A DNA stretch of 64,000 bases from Eggerthellales bacterium (GCA_029225085.1 JAQXVU010000048.1:18885-82884), one strand, 5' to 3'; shown: positions 42,617 to 51,961, counted from the first letter of the stretch. The notes: generated by a model from the sequence alone, not told the origin. A program made the numbers and translations.

Positions 42617-44458
42617 GTGGCTGATGTGTGGGATGGGGCGGTAGAGCCCCTGCAGGTACAGAAGGAAGCCCTTACCCCAGGTCAGGAGTTGGCTCTGTAC
42701 GTGTCGGCCTTCTTCGACGAGCTCCGTCGCTGCGGCGTGCGGGAAGTGGTGGTGTGCCCGGGTTCCCGTTCCACTCCGCTTTCCATCGTGGCGTATAAGA
42801 GCCCCATGAACGTCTTCGTCGACGTTGACGAGCGAGGTGCTGCATTTCTGGCGTTGGGCATGGCCAAGGCCTACGGACGCCCTGTGGCGGTGATCTGCAC
42901 CTCCGGTACGGCGGTGGGCAATATGCTTCCCGCAGTGATGGAAGCCCAGAGCTCCCGCGTCCCCCTGATCATCCTCAGCGGCAACAGGCCCCCGGTGCTG
43001 CAGGGAGTGGGCGCGCCCCAGACCTGCGACCAGCAGAAGATCTTCGGCGACTACGTGTCCCTGTATCGTCAGATGCCCTTGCCCTCCGCCGATGAGCGCA
43101 CCATCGCCTATGCGCGCCAGATGGCCATGGAGGCCACCTCTGCAGCGGCAGGCGCTCATGACTCCAGCTTCGGAGCCAATGGCGGTTCTCTGGTAGACGC
43201 CGGACCCGTGCATCTCGATTTCCCCTTCGATGAGCCCCTGAACCCGGACCTGTCAGCGCCGGGCCTGTTTAAACTGGGAGCTCGTGGCCGCACAGACAAG
43301 GACCTTCCCGGTCGCATCGGCGCCTGGTCTGCCCTTGGCCCCCATCGTGCCGCAGACATCCTGCGCTATCTGGAAGGCAAGCGGGTCGCCGTGGTTTGCG
43401 GCGAGCGCACCATTGCCGGTGGCGGCCAGGTGGAAGAGCTGCTGAAGTGGGCTACCCACATGAACTATCCCCTGCTGGCGGACCCTCTGTCTCGCCTTCG
43501 GGTCTTCGATGAGTCGGTGGTCATCGATAACTACGACTCTATTTTGGCAACTGACGACATTCCCGCTGTCGACGTGCTTATCCGCTTCGGACGCTGGCCC
43601 GTCTCGAAGCGCCTCACCACCTGGGTGCAGAAGACGAACCCGGTGCAGATCGTGGTAGACCCTCGGGAGACCAGGGATTTCACCTGCTCGACGGACATCT
43701 TCGTGCGCACCACCCCCATCGGCTTCGTGAGCGCCTTGGCTCAGGCCGAGAAGTCCCTGAAGCGCACGGGAGAGGGCAAGGGAGCTCAGGCTGCCTGCCT
43801 GCATGAGTGGGACGAGGCCAATCGCCGTGCGTTGGGCCGCATCATGAAGGTGGGCGCTCTGAACGAGGGCTTCGAAGGCGTCTTCATTCAGGAGACCATT
43901 CGCCAGCTCCCCGAGGGCTCCCTGCTGTTCTGCGGCAACAGCATGACCATCCGCGGGGTCGATACCTTCTATACGAAGAGGGAGAAGCCTCTGGCCGTGT
44001 TGTGCAACAGGGGCCTAAACGGCATCGATGGCACCCTTTCCACTGCTATTGGCGCAGCTCAGGCCTTCCCTCAGACGGCAGTGCTGGTGGGCGATCTGTC
44101 CTTTTTGCACGACCTGAACGCCTTGGCGCTGCAGGGGGAGATGCTCATTCGGCAGCAAGAGGGCTATGTGATGCCCAGCATTGTGGTAGTGTGCCTGAAC
44201 AACGGCGGCGGTGCCATTTTCGACATGCTGCCTCAGAAGACGGAGGACCCCTATTACGCTCGCCTGTTCTACACCCCTCAGCAGATGAAGGTGTCAGGGG
44301 CTGCCGAGACCTTCGGGTTGCCCTATCGCCAGGCCGCTACCAGGCAGGAGTACGTGGCTGCCTGGGAGGACTTGCGGGGCGTGCCGGGCTTGTCTGTCAT
44401 CGAGGTGACCTTGCCCTTGCAGGGCGTGAAGGATCGCTTCGCTCCGTATTGGGGATAA
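42617..44458 (+). CDS. menD: 2-succinyl-5-enolpyruvyl-6-hydroxy-3-cyclohexene-1-carboxylate synthase
   Basis: A thiamine-diphosphate enzyme that adds a succinic semialdehyde unit from 2-oxoglutarate to isochorismate. The 613-residue protein shows the N-terminal motif VVCPGSRSTPLS, the catalytic Glu region DVDERGAAFLALGMAK, VICTSGTAVGN and a C-terminal TPP-binding block (GLNGIDGTLSTAIG, LVGDLSFLHDLN, NNGGGAIFDMLP). It starts with GTG behind GAAGGGGAG. Normal length is about 550-600. It is the second gene of the men operon. Confidence 0.95.
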   Translation: MADVWDGAVEPLQVQKEALTPGQELALYVSAFFDELRRCGVREVVVCPGSRSTPLSIVAYKSPMNVFVDVDERGAAFLALGMAKAYGRPVAVICTSGTAVGNMLPAVMEAQSSRVPLIILSGNRPPVLQGVGAPQTCDQQKIFGDYVSLYRQMPLPSADERTIAYARQMAMEATSAAAGAHDSSFGANGGSLVDAGPVHLDFPFDEPLNPDLSAPGLFKLGARGRTDKDLPGRIGAWSALGPHRAADILRYLEGKRVAVVCGERTIAGGGQVEELLKWATHMNYPLLADPLSRLRVFDESVVIDNYDSILATDDIPAVDVLIRFGRWPVSKRLTTWVQKTNPVQIVVDPRETRDFTCSTDIFVRTTPIGFVSALAQAEKSLKRTGEGKGAQAACLHEWDEANRRALGRIMKVGALNEGFEGVFIQETIRQLPEGSLLFCGNSMTIRGVDTFYTKREKPLAVLCNRGLNGIDGTLSTAIGAAQAFPQTAVLVGDLSFLHDLNALALQGEMLIRQQEGYVMPSIVVVCLNNGGGAIFDMLPQKTEDPYYARLFYTPQQMKVSGAAETFGLPYRQAATRQEYVAAWEDLRGVPGLSVIEVTLPLQGVKDRFAPYWG

Positions 44459-44498
44459 GCGGGGCGCGAACCCCTACATATATAAGGAGTAGATTTCA

Positions 44499-45644
44499 GT
44501 GGATTACTACGAGACGGTAGATGCGGCCAACAAGGCCAACGAGAGCGAGTTCGGCTACGAGACCTTCGTGCCCTACTTCGACGAGGAAGAGGACGAGTGC
44601 TGCCACGGTGACCATCATCACCACCACCATCATGACGGTGAGTGCTGCGGCGGCCACGACGACGGCTGCTGCCATGATGGCGAGTGCGACGAGTGCGATG
44701 ACGAGTGCTGCGGCGGCCACGACGACGGTGAGTGCTGTGGAAGGCATCGCCATTGGCATAACCCCGCCTTCGCCACCTTCACCTTCGCCCATGAGGGCGC
44801 CAACTATTTCGTACGTCGTTGGGGCAAGCCCGGTGATGTGCCCGTCCTGATGCTGCATGGCTTCATGCAGACCGGCGACAGCTGGTGGCAGATCGCTCCC
44901 GCCATCGCTCAGGACCGCTGCGTCTACGCCATGGATCTTCTGGGCCACGGCAAGTCTGACAAGCCCGCTGACGTCTCCGCCTATTCTCTTGAAGGAGCCG
45001 CTGCTGCGGCTCATGCCCTGATCAGGGAGGTCATTCAGCCCGAGGCCGAGGCGGCGAACCCCGGTCGCAAGCACAAGGTGCATCTGGTGGGCTACTCTCT
45101 GGGCGGTCGCGTTGCCCTGACCCTGCTGGCTCGTGCTGGCGGCGACCTGAACACCGTGGTGCTGGAAAGCTCCTCTCTGGGCCCTGCTGACGAGCAGGAG
45201 GCTCAGACGGTGGCCTCTCGCAATCAGGAGTGGGCGGCTAAGCTGCGGAATGAGGGCATGCAGTCCTTCGTAGACTTCTGGGAGCAGCTGCCCCTCTTCC
45301 AAACCCAGCAGCGCCTGGCTGCCTCTAAGCGGGGCAAGGCTCAGCGCGCAGAGCGCATGAGCCAGGACCCTCAGGCTATGGCGGCGGTGCTTTTGGGCAT
45401 GGGTCTGCCTACCATGCCTCTGAAGGCCGAGTCGAAGGACATGCTGGCCTGCTGCTGGAACCCTGTATGCTATGTCTACGGAAACAGGGACGAGAAGTAT
45501 GCGGCCTTGGCCCATGACTTCGTGCATGAGGGCTTCGAGGCCCGTGGCATCATGGCTGGCCACAACAGTCATTTCGAGAATCCCGACACCTATGTGGCGG
45601 AGCTCGACAACATCTTGCGCGGCAACGAGATGCGCGGCATCTAG
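44499..45644 (+). CDS. menH: MenH-type alpha/beta hydrolase with Cys/His-rich N-terminal extension
   Basis: Probable SHCHC synthase, which eliminates pyruvate from the MenD product. Residues about 93-381 form an alpha/beta hydrolase with oxyanion loop LHGFMQTGD, nucleophile Ser200 in GYSLGGR, and a late His in AGHNSHFENP. The order menF-D-H-B-EC supports the role, although hydrolases of this fold are versatile. The oddity is residues 34-87: 12 Cys and 14 His, including seven His in a row (39-45), with Asp/Glu/Gly between them. In DNA a 26-bp unit is repeated at 44640-44665 and 44703-44728. Such a segment should bind Zn, Ni, Cu or Co. Start is GTG behind AAGGAG. Confidence 0.85.
   Translation: MDYYETVDAANKANESEFGYETFVPYFDEEEDECCHGDHHHHHHHDGECCGGHDDGCCHDGECDECDDECCGGHDDGECCGRHRHWHNPAFATFTFAHEGANYFVRRWGKPGDVPVLMLHGFMQTGDSWWQIAPAIAQDRCVYAMDLLGHGKSDKPADVSAYSLEGAAAAAHALIREVIQPEAEAANPGRKHKVHLVGYSLGGRVALTLLARAGGDLNTVVLESSSLGPADEQEAQTVASRNQEWAAKLRNEGMQSFVDFWEQLPLFQTQQRLAASKRGKAQRAERMSQDPQAMAAVLLGMGLPTMPLKAESKDMLACCWNPVCYVYGNRDEKYAALAHDFVHEGFEARGIMAGHNSHFENPDTYVAELDNILRGNEMRGI
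44640..44728 (+). repeat. 26-bp direct repeat inside the MenH extension
   Basis: The identical 26-bp unit at 44640-44665 and 44703-44728 encodes Glu-Cys-Cys-Gly-Gly-His-Asp-Asp twice, in the same frame. It shows that the Cys/His-rich segment grew by internal duplication. Confidence 0.85.
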
Positions 45645-45656
45645 AAAGGGATCGAT

Positions 45657-46496
45657 ATGAGCAACTATCAGTGGGAAACCATCAAGGAGTACCAGGAGAT
45701 CATCTTCGAGCGCTACGAGGGCATCGCCAAGGTCACCATCAACCGTCCTGAGCGTCGCAACGCTTTCACGCCTCTGACCAACCAGGAGATGTTCGACGCC
45801 TTCAGCATCGCTCGCGATGATTCGAGCATCGGCGTCATCATCCTCACCGGTGCCAACCACGGCGGTCGTCATGAGGACGAGGCCTTCTGCTCCGGCGGCG
45901 ACCAGAAGGTCCGCGGTCGCGGCGGCTACGTGGGCGACGACCAGATCCCCCGTCTGAACGTCCTCGACCTGCAGCGTCTCATTCGCGTCATCCCCAAGCC
46001 CGTCATCGCCATGGTGAACGGCTATGCGGTGGGTGGTGGACACATTCTGCACCTGCTCTGCGACCTCACCATCGCTGCCGAAACCGCCAAGTTCGGTCAG
46101 ACCGGTCCTAAGGTGGGCAGCTTCGATGCTGGCTACGGCGCTGGCTATCTGGCTTCTATCGTGGGCCAGAAGAAGGCTCGCGAAATCTGGTACCTGTGCC
46201 GCCTGTACACCGCTGCTGAGGCGGAGGAGATGGGTATGGTGAACAAGGTGGTTCCCTTCGACGAGCTCGAGGACGAGACCATCGCCTGGTGCAAGCGCAT
46301 TCTCATGATGTCTCCTACCGCCCTGCGCTTCATGAAGGCCTCCTTCAACGCCGCAACCGATGGCTTCGCTGGCCTGCAGCAGCTCGGCGGTGACGCAACC
46401 ATGCTGTACTACACCACTGAGGAAGCTATGGAAGGCCGCGATGCCTTCAAGGAGAAGCGCGACCCCGACTTCAGCCAGTGGCCCCGTCTCCCCTAA
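45657..46496 (+). CDS. menB: 1,4-dihydroxy-2-naphthoyl-CoA synthase
   Basis: A crotonase-fold enzyme that closes the second ring of menaquinone from o-succinylbenzoyl-CoA. The 279-residue length is typical. Motifs: [20 protein letters not shown], the oxyanion-hole segment [22 protein letters not shown], and [18 protein letters not shown] with the catalytic Asp. [12 protein letters not shown] matches the usual MenB C-terminus. Start follows GAAAGGGAT. The downstream menE-menC fusion starts four bases after the stop. Confidence 0.96.
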   Translation: MSNYQWETIKEYQEIIFERYEGIAKVTINRPERRNAFTPLTNQEMFDAFSIARDDSSIGVIILTGANHGGRHEDEAFCSGGDQKVRGRGGYVGDDQIPRLNVLDLQRLIRVIPKPVIAMVNGYAVGGGHILHLLCDLTIAAETAKFGQTGPKVGSFDAGYGAGYLASIVGQKKAREIWYLCRLYTAAEAEEMGMVNKVVPFDELEDETIAWCKRILMMSPTALRFMKASFNAATDGFAGLQQLGGDATMLYYTTEEAMEGRDAFKEKRDPDFSQWPRLP

Positions 46497-46499
46497 ACC

Positions 46500-49136
46500 A
46501 TGATCCGCAGCTTCGAAACCACCGCAACGCGCAATCCCCAAGGTCTGTTCCTGCGCTTTCGCCAGCCCGATGACCAGGGGAATTGGTCCGATACGCCCCT
46601 GACCTACCAGCAGGTTCGCCTGCAGGTGGGGGCGTTGCTGGGCGCCCTTCGCTCCCGAGGTCTGCAGCAGGGGGCCATCCTGGCTAGCGACATGCAGAAC
46701 TGCCCGGCTTTCGTGTACCTGTTCCTGGCCTGCATGTATGGTGGCTTTACCTTGGTGACCCTGAACGATCGCCTGACCTCCCAGGAGAAGGAGCAGCGGG
46801 TGGGGGACCTGGCCCAGCTCATGGGCCTCTCCGAGATTCCCGTGTTCACGGAGCCCCAGGTTATGAAGCTGGTGCAGGAGAGCACCCTTTCCGATGCGCA
46901 GCGCTCGGGGCTTCTGGCCCAGGCCTCTGCGTTGGTGAATCCCGAGAGCCAGGGCATCGTCATGTTCACCTCTGGCACCACGGGAAAGCCTAAGGCCGCG
47001 CGGCTCGCCGGCCGCAATCTTACGGGCTCTGCCGCAGCGGCCAACGCCGTGCTGGGAGTGGGTCCTGACACCCTCTGGCAGGCCATGCTGCCTCTGTACC
47101 ACATTGGGGGTCTGCAGATCGTGGTCAGGTCCCTGCTGAACGGCAATCCCCTCATTCTGTATCGCCGCTTCAACGCTGCGGTGGTGGCGGCGGATGGCCG
47201 CGCTTACGGAGCCACCCACGTCTCAGTAGTAGACAAGACCCTTCGCGAGCTTATGGAAGCCGGCTGTCCTCCTTACCAGGCCATCCTCTTGGGCGGTGCC
47301 AAGCCCAACGAGGCGACCCTTGCTCGCGCCGCTGCCGAGGGCCTGCATCTGTTCAGCGGCTACGGCATGACGGAGACCTCGAGCATGATGGCGGTGAGCG
47401 CGGTAGGGCAGGGTCATGATGCAGAGCTCTCCCTACTTCCCGGCTACGAGGCCCGCATCGTCTCTCCCGATGCATCTGGCACCGGACAGCTTGCCGTGCG
47501 CGGCCCCGGTATCTTCGGGGGCTATCTGGGCGTGGCCACCTCTCTTACGGCAGACGGGTTCTTCCTTACCGGCGACAGGGCCCGTATCAGCAACCGGGCC
47601 ATCGTCATCTCCGAGCGCGTGGGGGACATGTTCGTTTCCGGCGGTGAGAACGTGTATCCCGAGGAGATCCGCGCCAAGATCCTTTCCATACCTGGGGTCA
47701 CCGACGCTTATGTGTACGGCGCCCCTGATGAGGAGTGGGGAAGGCGTCCCGTCGCCCTGGTAGAGATGGCCAATACCAAAGTGAACGGCGCCAATGCGGC
47801 TCTTCTGGCGGCGGAGATCCGCACCAGCCTGAAGACCCGCCTTGCCCGCATCTACCAGCCCGATCGCATCTTCGTCATGCAGGAGTTCGACCGCGTGGGC
47901 ATTGGCAAGGTCGATCGTCGCACCCTGCAGGCTCGGGCGGAATGCGCGGTGAACGTGAAGCAGGTAGAAGCGTTTCATGTGCGTCTGCCTCTGCAGCACC
48001 CGGTGCGCACCGCGAAGGTGACCATGACCTGCCGTGACTCCCTGATTCTGCGGGTGACCGACTCCCATGGCCAGACCGGTCTGGGAGAATGCGTGGCCTT
48101 CGATACCCCCTGGTATCTCCCCGAGACTCTGGGGCAGTGCTGGGACTATCTTGAAAAGCAGCTGATTCCCTGCGTGCTGCGGGAAGCCTTCCTGCAGCCC
48201 GATGAGGTGCGTAGCGTGTTCGCCACCTTGCCTGATGCGGCTCGCCATCCCCTTGCATGCGGCGCCTTAGAGCCCGCCCTGTGGGACCTGTACGGCAAGA
48301 ACATGGGCTGTTCTATGACCACGCTCATCGGCGCAAAGGATACCTGGGACGTCCGGGGCTCTGCCCGGCAGCTGCCTGCTGGTGTGGTGCCAGGTGGCGT
48401 GGTGTTGGGCCTTGCCAGCGTGCAGGAGACCTTGGCGGCGGCGAAGCTGGCGGTCGATCGGGGCTACACGCGGCTGAAGCTGAAGATAGCTCCCGGATGC
48501 GACGTAGAACGCGTACGAGCTGTGCGAGAGGCGTTCCCTCAGGTCACCGTGGTACTCGATGCCAATCAGAGCTATACCGAAGCCGATGAGGTGACCCTGC
48601 GAACCCTCGATTCCTTAGGGTGCGCCTGCATCGAGGAGCCCCTGAACCCCGCCTATGTGCCTTCTGTTGGGCCAAAGGACTTGTTCAGCAGGCTGTCCCG
48701 CTTGCAACGGAGCCTTTCTACCCCCATTGCCCTCGATGAATCCTGGGTGACCATGGAAGACGCTCTAGAAGCCCTCAGCCATCCTGACCTGCGCTGTCTG
48801 GTCATGAAGGTGGCCAAGTGCGGTGGCATCATGGCTGCTCTCGAGCTGTATTGGCGAGCTCGGAGCTGTGGCGCTACGGTGTGGATGGGCGGCATGTACG
48901 ATACGGGCATCTCGAAGCGCTTGCACGGCGCCTTTTCACTGCTGCCTGGCGTGGCACTTCCCGGCGATATTAACGACACGTCCTACTATTTCGACACGGA
49001 TGTGTCCCAGCCTCCCTTCACCCTCGACCATGGCATGCTGACGGTGAACCCTCCTGGGTATCCCAACGGTTTGGGATGCGATCTGAACGAGGAGGCCTTG
49101 GCCAAGGTGATCGTAGAGAAGCGCATCTACAAGTAG
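46500..49136 (+). CDS. menE-menC: Fused o-succinylbenzoate-CoA ligase and o-succinylbenzoate synthase
   Basis: An 878-residue bifunctional protein. Residues 1 to about 480 are the adenylating ligase: VMFTSGTTGKPKAARL, SGYGMTETSS, GDRARISN, SGGENVYPEEIRAK, and the Lys of GIGKVDRR. Residues about 484-878 are an enolase-superfamily synthase with the KLK pair at 660-662, metal ligands Asp687 (DANQSY), Glu712/713 (EEPL) and Asp746 (LDES), and the KVAKCGG Lys. MenC dehydrates SHCHC to o-succinylbenzoate and MenE then attaches CoA, so the fusion joins consecutive steps in reverse gene order. All key residues look intact. No ribosome site is clear, so coupling to menB is likely. It completes the set from chorismate to DHNA-CoA; menA and the methyltransferase are elsewhere. 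Confidence 0.93.
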   Translation: MIRSFETTATRNPQGLFLRFRQPDDQGNWSDTPLTYQQVRLQVGALLGALRSRGLQQGAILASDMQNCPAFVYLFLACMYGGFTLVTLNDRLTSQEKEQRVGDLAQLMGLSEIPVFTEPQVMKLVQESTLSDAQRSGLLAQASALVNPESQGIVMFTSGTTGKPKAARLAGRNLTGSAAAANAVLGVGPDTLWQAMLPLYHIGGLQIVVRSLLNGNPLILYRRFNAAVVAADGRAYGATHVSVVDKTLRELMEAGCPPYQAILLGGAKPNEATLARAAAEGLHLFSGYGMTETSSMMAVSAVGQGHDAELSLLPGYEARIVSPDASGTGQLAVRGPGIFGGYLGVATSLTADGFFLTGDRARISNRAIVISERVGDMFVSGGENVYPEEIRAKILSIPGVTDAYVYGAPDEEWGRRPVALVEMANTKVNGANAALLAAEIRTSLKTRLARIYQPDRIFVMQEFDRVGIGKVDRRTLQARAECAVNVKQVEAFHVRLPLQHPVRTAKVTMTCRDSLILRVTDSHGQTGLGECVAFDTPWYLPETLGQCWDYLEKQLIPCVLREAFLQPDEVRSVFATLPDAARHPLACGALEPALWDLYGKNMGCSMTTLIGAKDTWDVRGSARQLPAGVVPGGVVLGLASVQETLAAAKLAVDRGYTRLKLKIAPGCDVERVRAVREAFPQVTVVLDANQSYTEADEVTLRTLDSLGCACIEEPLNPAYVPSVGPKDLFSRLSRLQRSLSTPIALDESWVTMEDALEALSHPDLRCLVMKVAKCGGIMAALELYWRARSCGATVWMGGMYDTGISKRLHGAFSLLPGVALPGDINDTSYYFDTDVSQPPFTLDHGMLTVNPPGYPNGLGCDLNEEALAKVIVEKRIYK

Positions 49137-49149
49137 GGGCAAGCCACTG

Positions 49150-49172
49150 ATAGCTTTTTCCAAAGCTATTTG
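49150..49172 (+). terminator. Weak terminator-like hairpin after the men operon
   Basis: ATAGCTTT (49150-49157) pairs with AAAGCTAT (49162-49169), followed by TTTG. The stem is AT-rich. Confidence 0.45.
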
Positions 49173-49265
49173 TGCATAATGGGCTGTAAAACAAAATTCT
49201 TTTGTAATCTTACGTTAATTATTGGTTAATGACCTAATCGTCGCGGTTTTGCTTGACGAGGCGAG

Positions 49266-49271
49266 TACAAT
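49266..49271 (+). promoter_or_regulatory. Possible citrate synthase promoter -10
   Basis: TACAAT lies 49 bp before the start in an AT-rich region. Upstream are two GTTAAT units (about 49214 and 49225) that could be part of a regulator site. The -35 is unclear. Confidence 0.4.
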
Positions 49272-49319
49272 GAGGTCTTCCAAAACGATATATGCATGAA
49301 GTGAGAGGACGGGACCTCT

Positions 49320-50666
49320 ATGTCCGAGGCTGAGAAGAAGCTCGACCTGTACCAAGAGTTCATCAACGTGAACTCCGTCGACCCCAGCTATTACAAGAAC
49401 TACAACGTGAAGCGCGGTCTGCGCAACGCCAACGGCACCGGCGTCATTGCCGGCGTTACCAACATCTCTAACGTACATGGCTATGTGGTGTCCGAGGGAG
49501 ACAAGTACCCTTGCGAGGGCAAGCTGACCTTCCGCGGCTACGACATCTACGATCTGGTCTCTAACTGTCCCGAGGATGGGCGCTTCGGTTTCGAGGAGGT
49601 CGCCTATCTTCTCATGTGCGGCCATCTGCCCAACGAGGAGCAGTTCTCCTACTTTAAGGCCGCTATCGAGGAGGAGCGGGAGCTGCCTGACGGCTTCGTG
49701 GCTTCGGTGCTCATGAACAATACCTCTGCCACCCTTATGAACATGCTGTCCCGTTCGCTGCTGATGATGTACTACGACGACCCCAACGCCGAGGATCGCA
49801 GCTACCAGCACGAGATCATGACCTCCATTAAGATCCTCTCTCGTCTGCCTCGCATCATGGTGCTGTCCTACTACGCCAAGCAGGCCAAGTTCCACAATGC
49901 GTCTATGATCATCCATCCTCCTATCCCTGGTCAGTCTACGGCTGAGACCATCCTGTCCGCCCTGCGTCCTGACCGTCAGTTCACTCCTGAAGAGGCCCGC
50001 ATGCTCGACGTCATGCTGGCCCTGCATGCCGAGCACGGTGGTGGTAACAACTCCACCTTCACCTGCCGCGTTCTGTCTTCCGCAGACACCGATCCCTATT
50101 CTTGCTATGCCGCTGCTCTGGGCTCCCTGAAGGGTGCCAAGCATGGTGGCGCCAACCACAAGGTCCGCGCCATGCAGGCCGAGGTGAAGGAGAACGTGAA
50201 GCATTGGGACAACGATGACGAGGTGTACGACTACCTGGCCAAGATCGTGCGCAAGGAAGCCTTCGACGGTTCCGGCCTGATCTACGGTATGGGCCATGCG
50301 GTCTACACCATGTCCGACCCCCGTGCTGTCATCTGCAAGCAGTTCGCCTCTAAGCTGGCAGAGGGCACGGAGTTCGAGGCTGAGTTTAAGCTGTTGGAAG
50401 CTATCGAGCGCCTGACTCCTCAGGTTATGAAGGATGTGAAGGGCTCCAAGAAGGATATGTGCGCCAACATCGATATGTACTCTGGCTTCGTGTACAGCAT
50501 GATGGGCATCCCCGAGGACCTGTTCACGCCTCTGTTCGCTTGCGGCCGTATCGCCGGTTGGTCTGCCCACCGCTTCGAGGAGATCATCTCCGGCAAGCGC
50601 ATTATCCGTCCCGCTTACAAGTCTACGGCTCCCGACAGGGATTACGTTCCCATGAGCGAGCGCTAG
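49320..50666 (+). CDS. gltA: Citrate synthase
   Basis: Condenses acetyl-CoA with oxaloacetate. The 448-residue protein has CEGKLTFRGYDIYDLV, the first catalytic His region GAKHGGANHKV, the second in YGMGHAVYTMSDPRA, and the arginine and Asp region near the end (GRIAGWSAHRFEEII, IIRPAYK). It is an si-type fold by these motifs rather than the unrelated Re-citrate synthase known in some clostridia. It is flanked by its own promoter region and a strong bidirectional terminator, so it is monocistronic. No aconitase or isocitrate dehydrogenase is in the window. Confidence 0.94.
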   Translation: MSEAEKKLDLYQEFINVNSVDPSYYKNYNVKRGLRNANGTGVIAGVTNISNVHGYVVSEGDKYPCEGKLTFRGYDIYDLVSNCPEDGRFGFEEVAYLLMCGHLPNEEQFSYFKAAIEEERELPDGFVASVLMNNTSATLMNMLSRSLLMMYYDDPNAEDRSYQHEIMTSIKILSRLPRIMVLSYYAKQAKFHNASMIIHPPIPGQSTAETILSALRPDRQFTPEEARMLDVMLALHAEHGGGNNSTFTCRVLSSADTDPYSCYAAALGSLKGAKHGGANHKVRAMQAEVKENVKHWDNDDEVYDYLAKIVRKEAFDGSGLIYGMGHAVYTMSDPRAVICKQFASKLAEGTEFEAEFKLLEAIERLTPQVMKDVKGSKKDMCANIDMYSGFVYSMMGIPEDLFTPLFACGRIAGWSAHRFEEIISGKRIIRPAYKSTAPDRDYVPMSER

Positions 50667-50969
50667 GAAGCGCAAGGCCGAGTGTCGCATCTTCTTGGTG
50701 CTGACCCCTGCCGCCAGGGACGACCTGTGCATCGGGGGCTATGACTCGGTCTTCGGCGGTTGGCCGGGAACGTGTTCGCAGCTTGCAAATCAGATAAACC
50801 CGAAATACAAGAAGAGCCTCGATGAGGCTCTTCTTGTTGTTAGTGCGCGTGCGGACGCGATTGCTTGTTGGGGGTTTCGAGCGGCGGTGCGATTGGGCCG
50901 GGTCCTACGTGATGGGTGGTGATGCCTTCGCTCTTGGTGGTGAGGCTTCGTTTTGCTGGCGGCTTCTCC
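50667..50969. other. Intergenic region between gltA and the TetR gene
   Basis: Apart from the terminator at 50807-50843, no gene or convincing signal is seen. Confidence 0.5.
50807..50843. terminator. Bidirectional terminator between gltA and the TetR gene
   Basis: A perfect 14-bp stem (50807-50820 with 50824-50837) with a GAT loop, T-rich on the right and A-rich on the left, so it can serve both convergent genes. Confidence 0.9.
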
Positions 50970-51620
50970 TTAGCTGAGGAAGGCTTTCTGTGCGAAGGCG
51001 GGCATAGACATTTTGTCGGCGGCGATGATGCTGTCTACAGGCAGGGTGGCGCCGGATTTGATCCATTCGGCAGTCATGCGGGTCGACCCGATGCAGTAGA
51101 TCATGAGCACGTAGCTCTCGAAGCTGGTGAGGACCTTGCCCACCATGCGATACAGGTTGTCCTGGTAGTAGTCGTACACGATCTTGGCCTCGGCGTTCAT
51201 AAGGCCATTGGCGTCGTTTTGCCTGAAGAGCTCGGAGTAGAAGTCCTTCTTCTCCTTCATGGTCTCGAGCTTGGCGCGAACTGCCTGCTCCCAGGTCATG
51301 TCGATACCGATGCGCCGCGTGGTGCGAGCAAGCAGCTGGTGGTAGATCCAGATAGAGAGATCGAACTTGTCCAGAAAGTGGTTGTAGAAGGTCTGTCGGG
51401 AGATGCCGCAGCGATCGGCGATGTCCTGCACCGTGATCTTGTTGAAGGGCTTCTCGCACAGGAGCTCTTCGAAGGCGTTGGCAATCTTCAGCTTCGTGCG
51501 CTCGCTGGCGCTGAGCTTCTTCTCCTTGGGAGCGTTGGCTCGTTTTGCCGGAGCTGGTTTAGGAGCGGTGGCCTGCTGTGCCGGAGCTGGCTTGGGGCGC
51601 TCTATTGTGCATGTACTCAT
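50970..51620 (-). CDS. TetR-family transcriptional regulator
   Basis: A 216-residue regulator. After a 35-residue Pro/Ala/Lys-rich disordered N-terminus comes the TetR DNA-binding domain (about 38-85) with ITVQDIADRCGISRQTFYNHFLDKFDL in pieces. The C-terminal part resembles the subgroup typified by dihydroxyacetone-kinase regulators (DhaS-like). ATG 51620 is preferred, because the upstream in-frame TTG at 51626 lies in the ribosome-site spacing. No adjacent target gene is evident: the nearest on this side is a 44-residue membrane protein on the same strand. Confidence 0.88.
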   Translation of the reverse strand: MSTCTIERPKPAPAQQATAPKPAPAKRANAPKEKKLSASERTKLKIANAFEELLCEKPFNKITVQDIADRCGISRQTFYNHFLDKFDLSIWIYHQLLARTTRRIGIDMTWEQAVRAKLETMKEKKDFYSELFRQNDANGLMNAEAKIVYDYYQDNLYRMVGKVLTSFESYVLMIYCIGSTRMTAEWIKSGATLPVDSIIAADKMSMPAFAQKAFLS

Positions 51621-51788
51621 GATCAAGCCTCGAATCGGTTAATCATTCACAAAACCTTTGATTTGATTATAGTTCCATTCACTAGCTAAATGTTTTGGAA
51701 TATTCGTAGAACCGTTAAGCAAAAAACTGAATCTGTATGGAAGAAGAAGGGGAGAGGGGCTTTTCGGCGGGGAGGCGGATTGCTGAGA

Positions 51789-51930
51789 GGTTCCGTTTGC
51801 GGTTGAATAGGACGCTGAATTCTCGCTCGCAATCGAGCAGGGGCCGGATTCCCGTTTGCGATCGAGCAGGGGGCGAATTCCCGCTGGCAGAATGCACGAG
51901 ATGCCGGATCTCGCTGAATGTGTTCTGGGC
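51789..51930. repeat. Degenerate 29-bp tandem repeats
   Basis: Head-to-tail units start at 51817, 51846 and 51875, each opening G-(A/G)-ATTC-(T/C)-CG; the first two continue into CGAGCAGGGG. A more decayed unit precedes (51789) and another follows (about 51904). Units abut without spacers, so this is not a CRISPR array. Confidence 0.65.
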
Positions 51931-51934
51931 AACA

Positions 51935-51961
51935 GCAGAAAAGCCGCAGACTCTGCGGCTT
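51935..51961 (-). terminator. Terminator of the 44-residue protein gene
   Basis: AAGCCGCAG (51941-51949) pairs with CTGCGGCTT (51953-51961). On the minus strand the stem is followed by TTTTCTG. It lies 27 bp after the small gene's stop. Confidence 0.75.

Noticed and set aside
44496..47219. 907-codon open frame on the minus strand
   Set aside because: It lies antisense to menH, menB and menE, has long His/Gly/Ala-rich shadow composition, no family motif, and the plus-strand genes have intact active sites.
51817..51903. CRISPR array
   Set aside because: Units of 29 bp follow each other directly with no unique spacers, and no cas gene is present.
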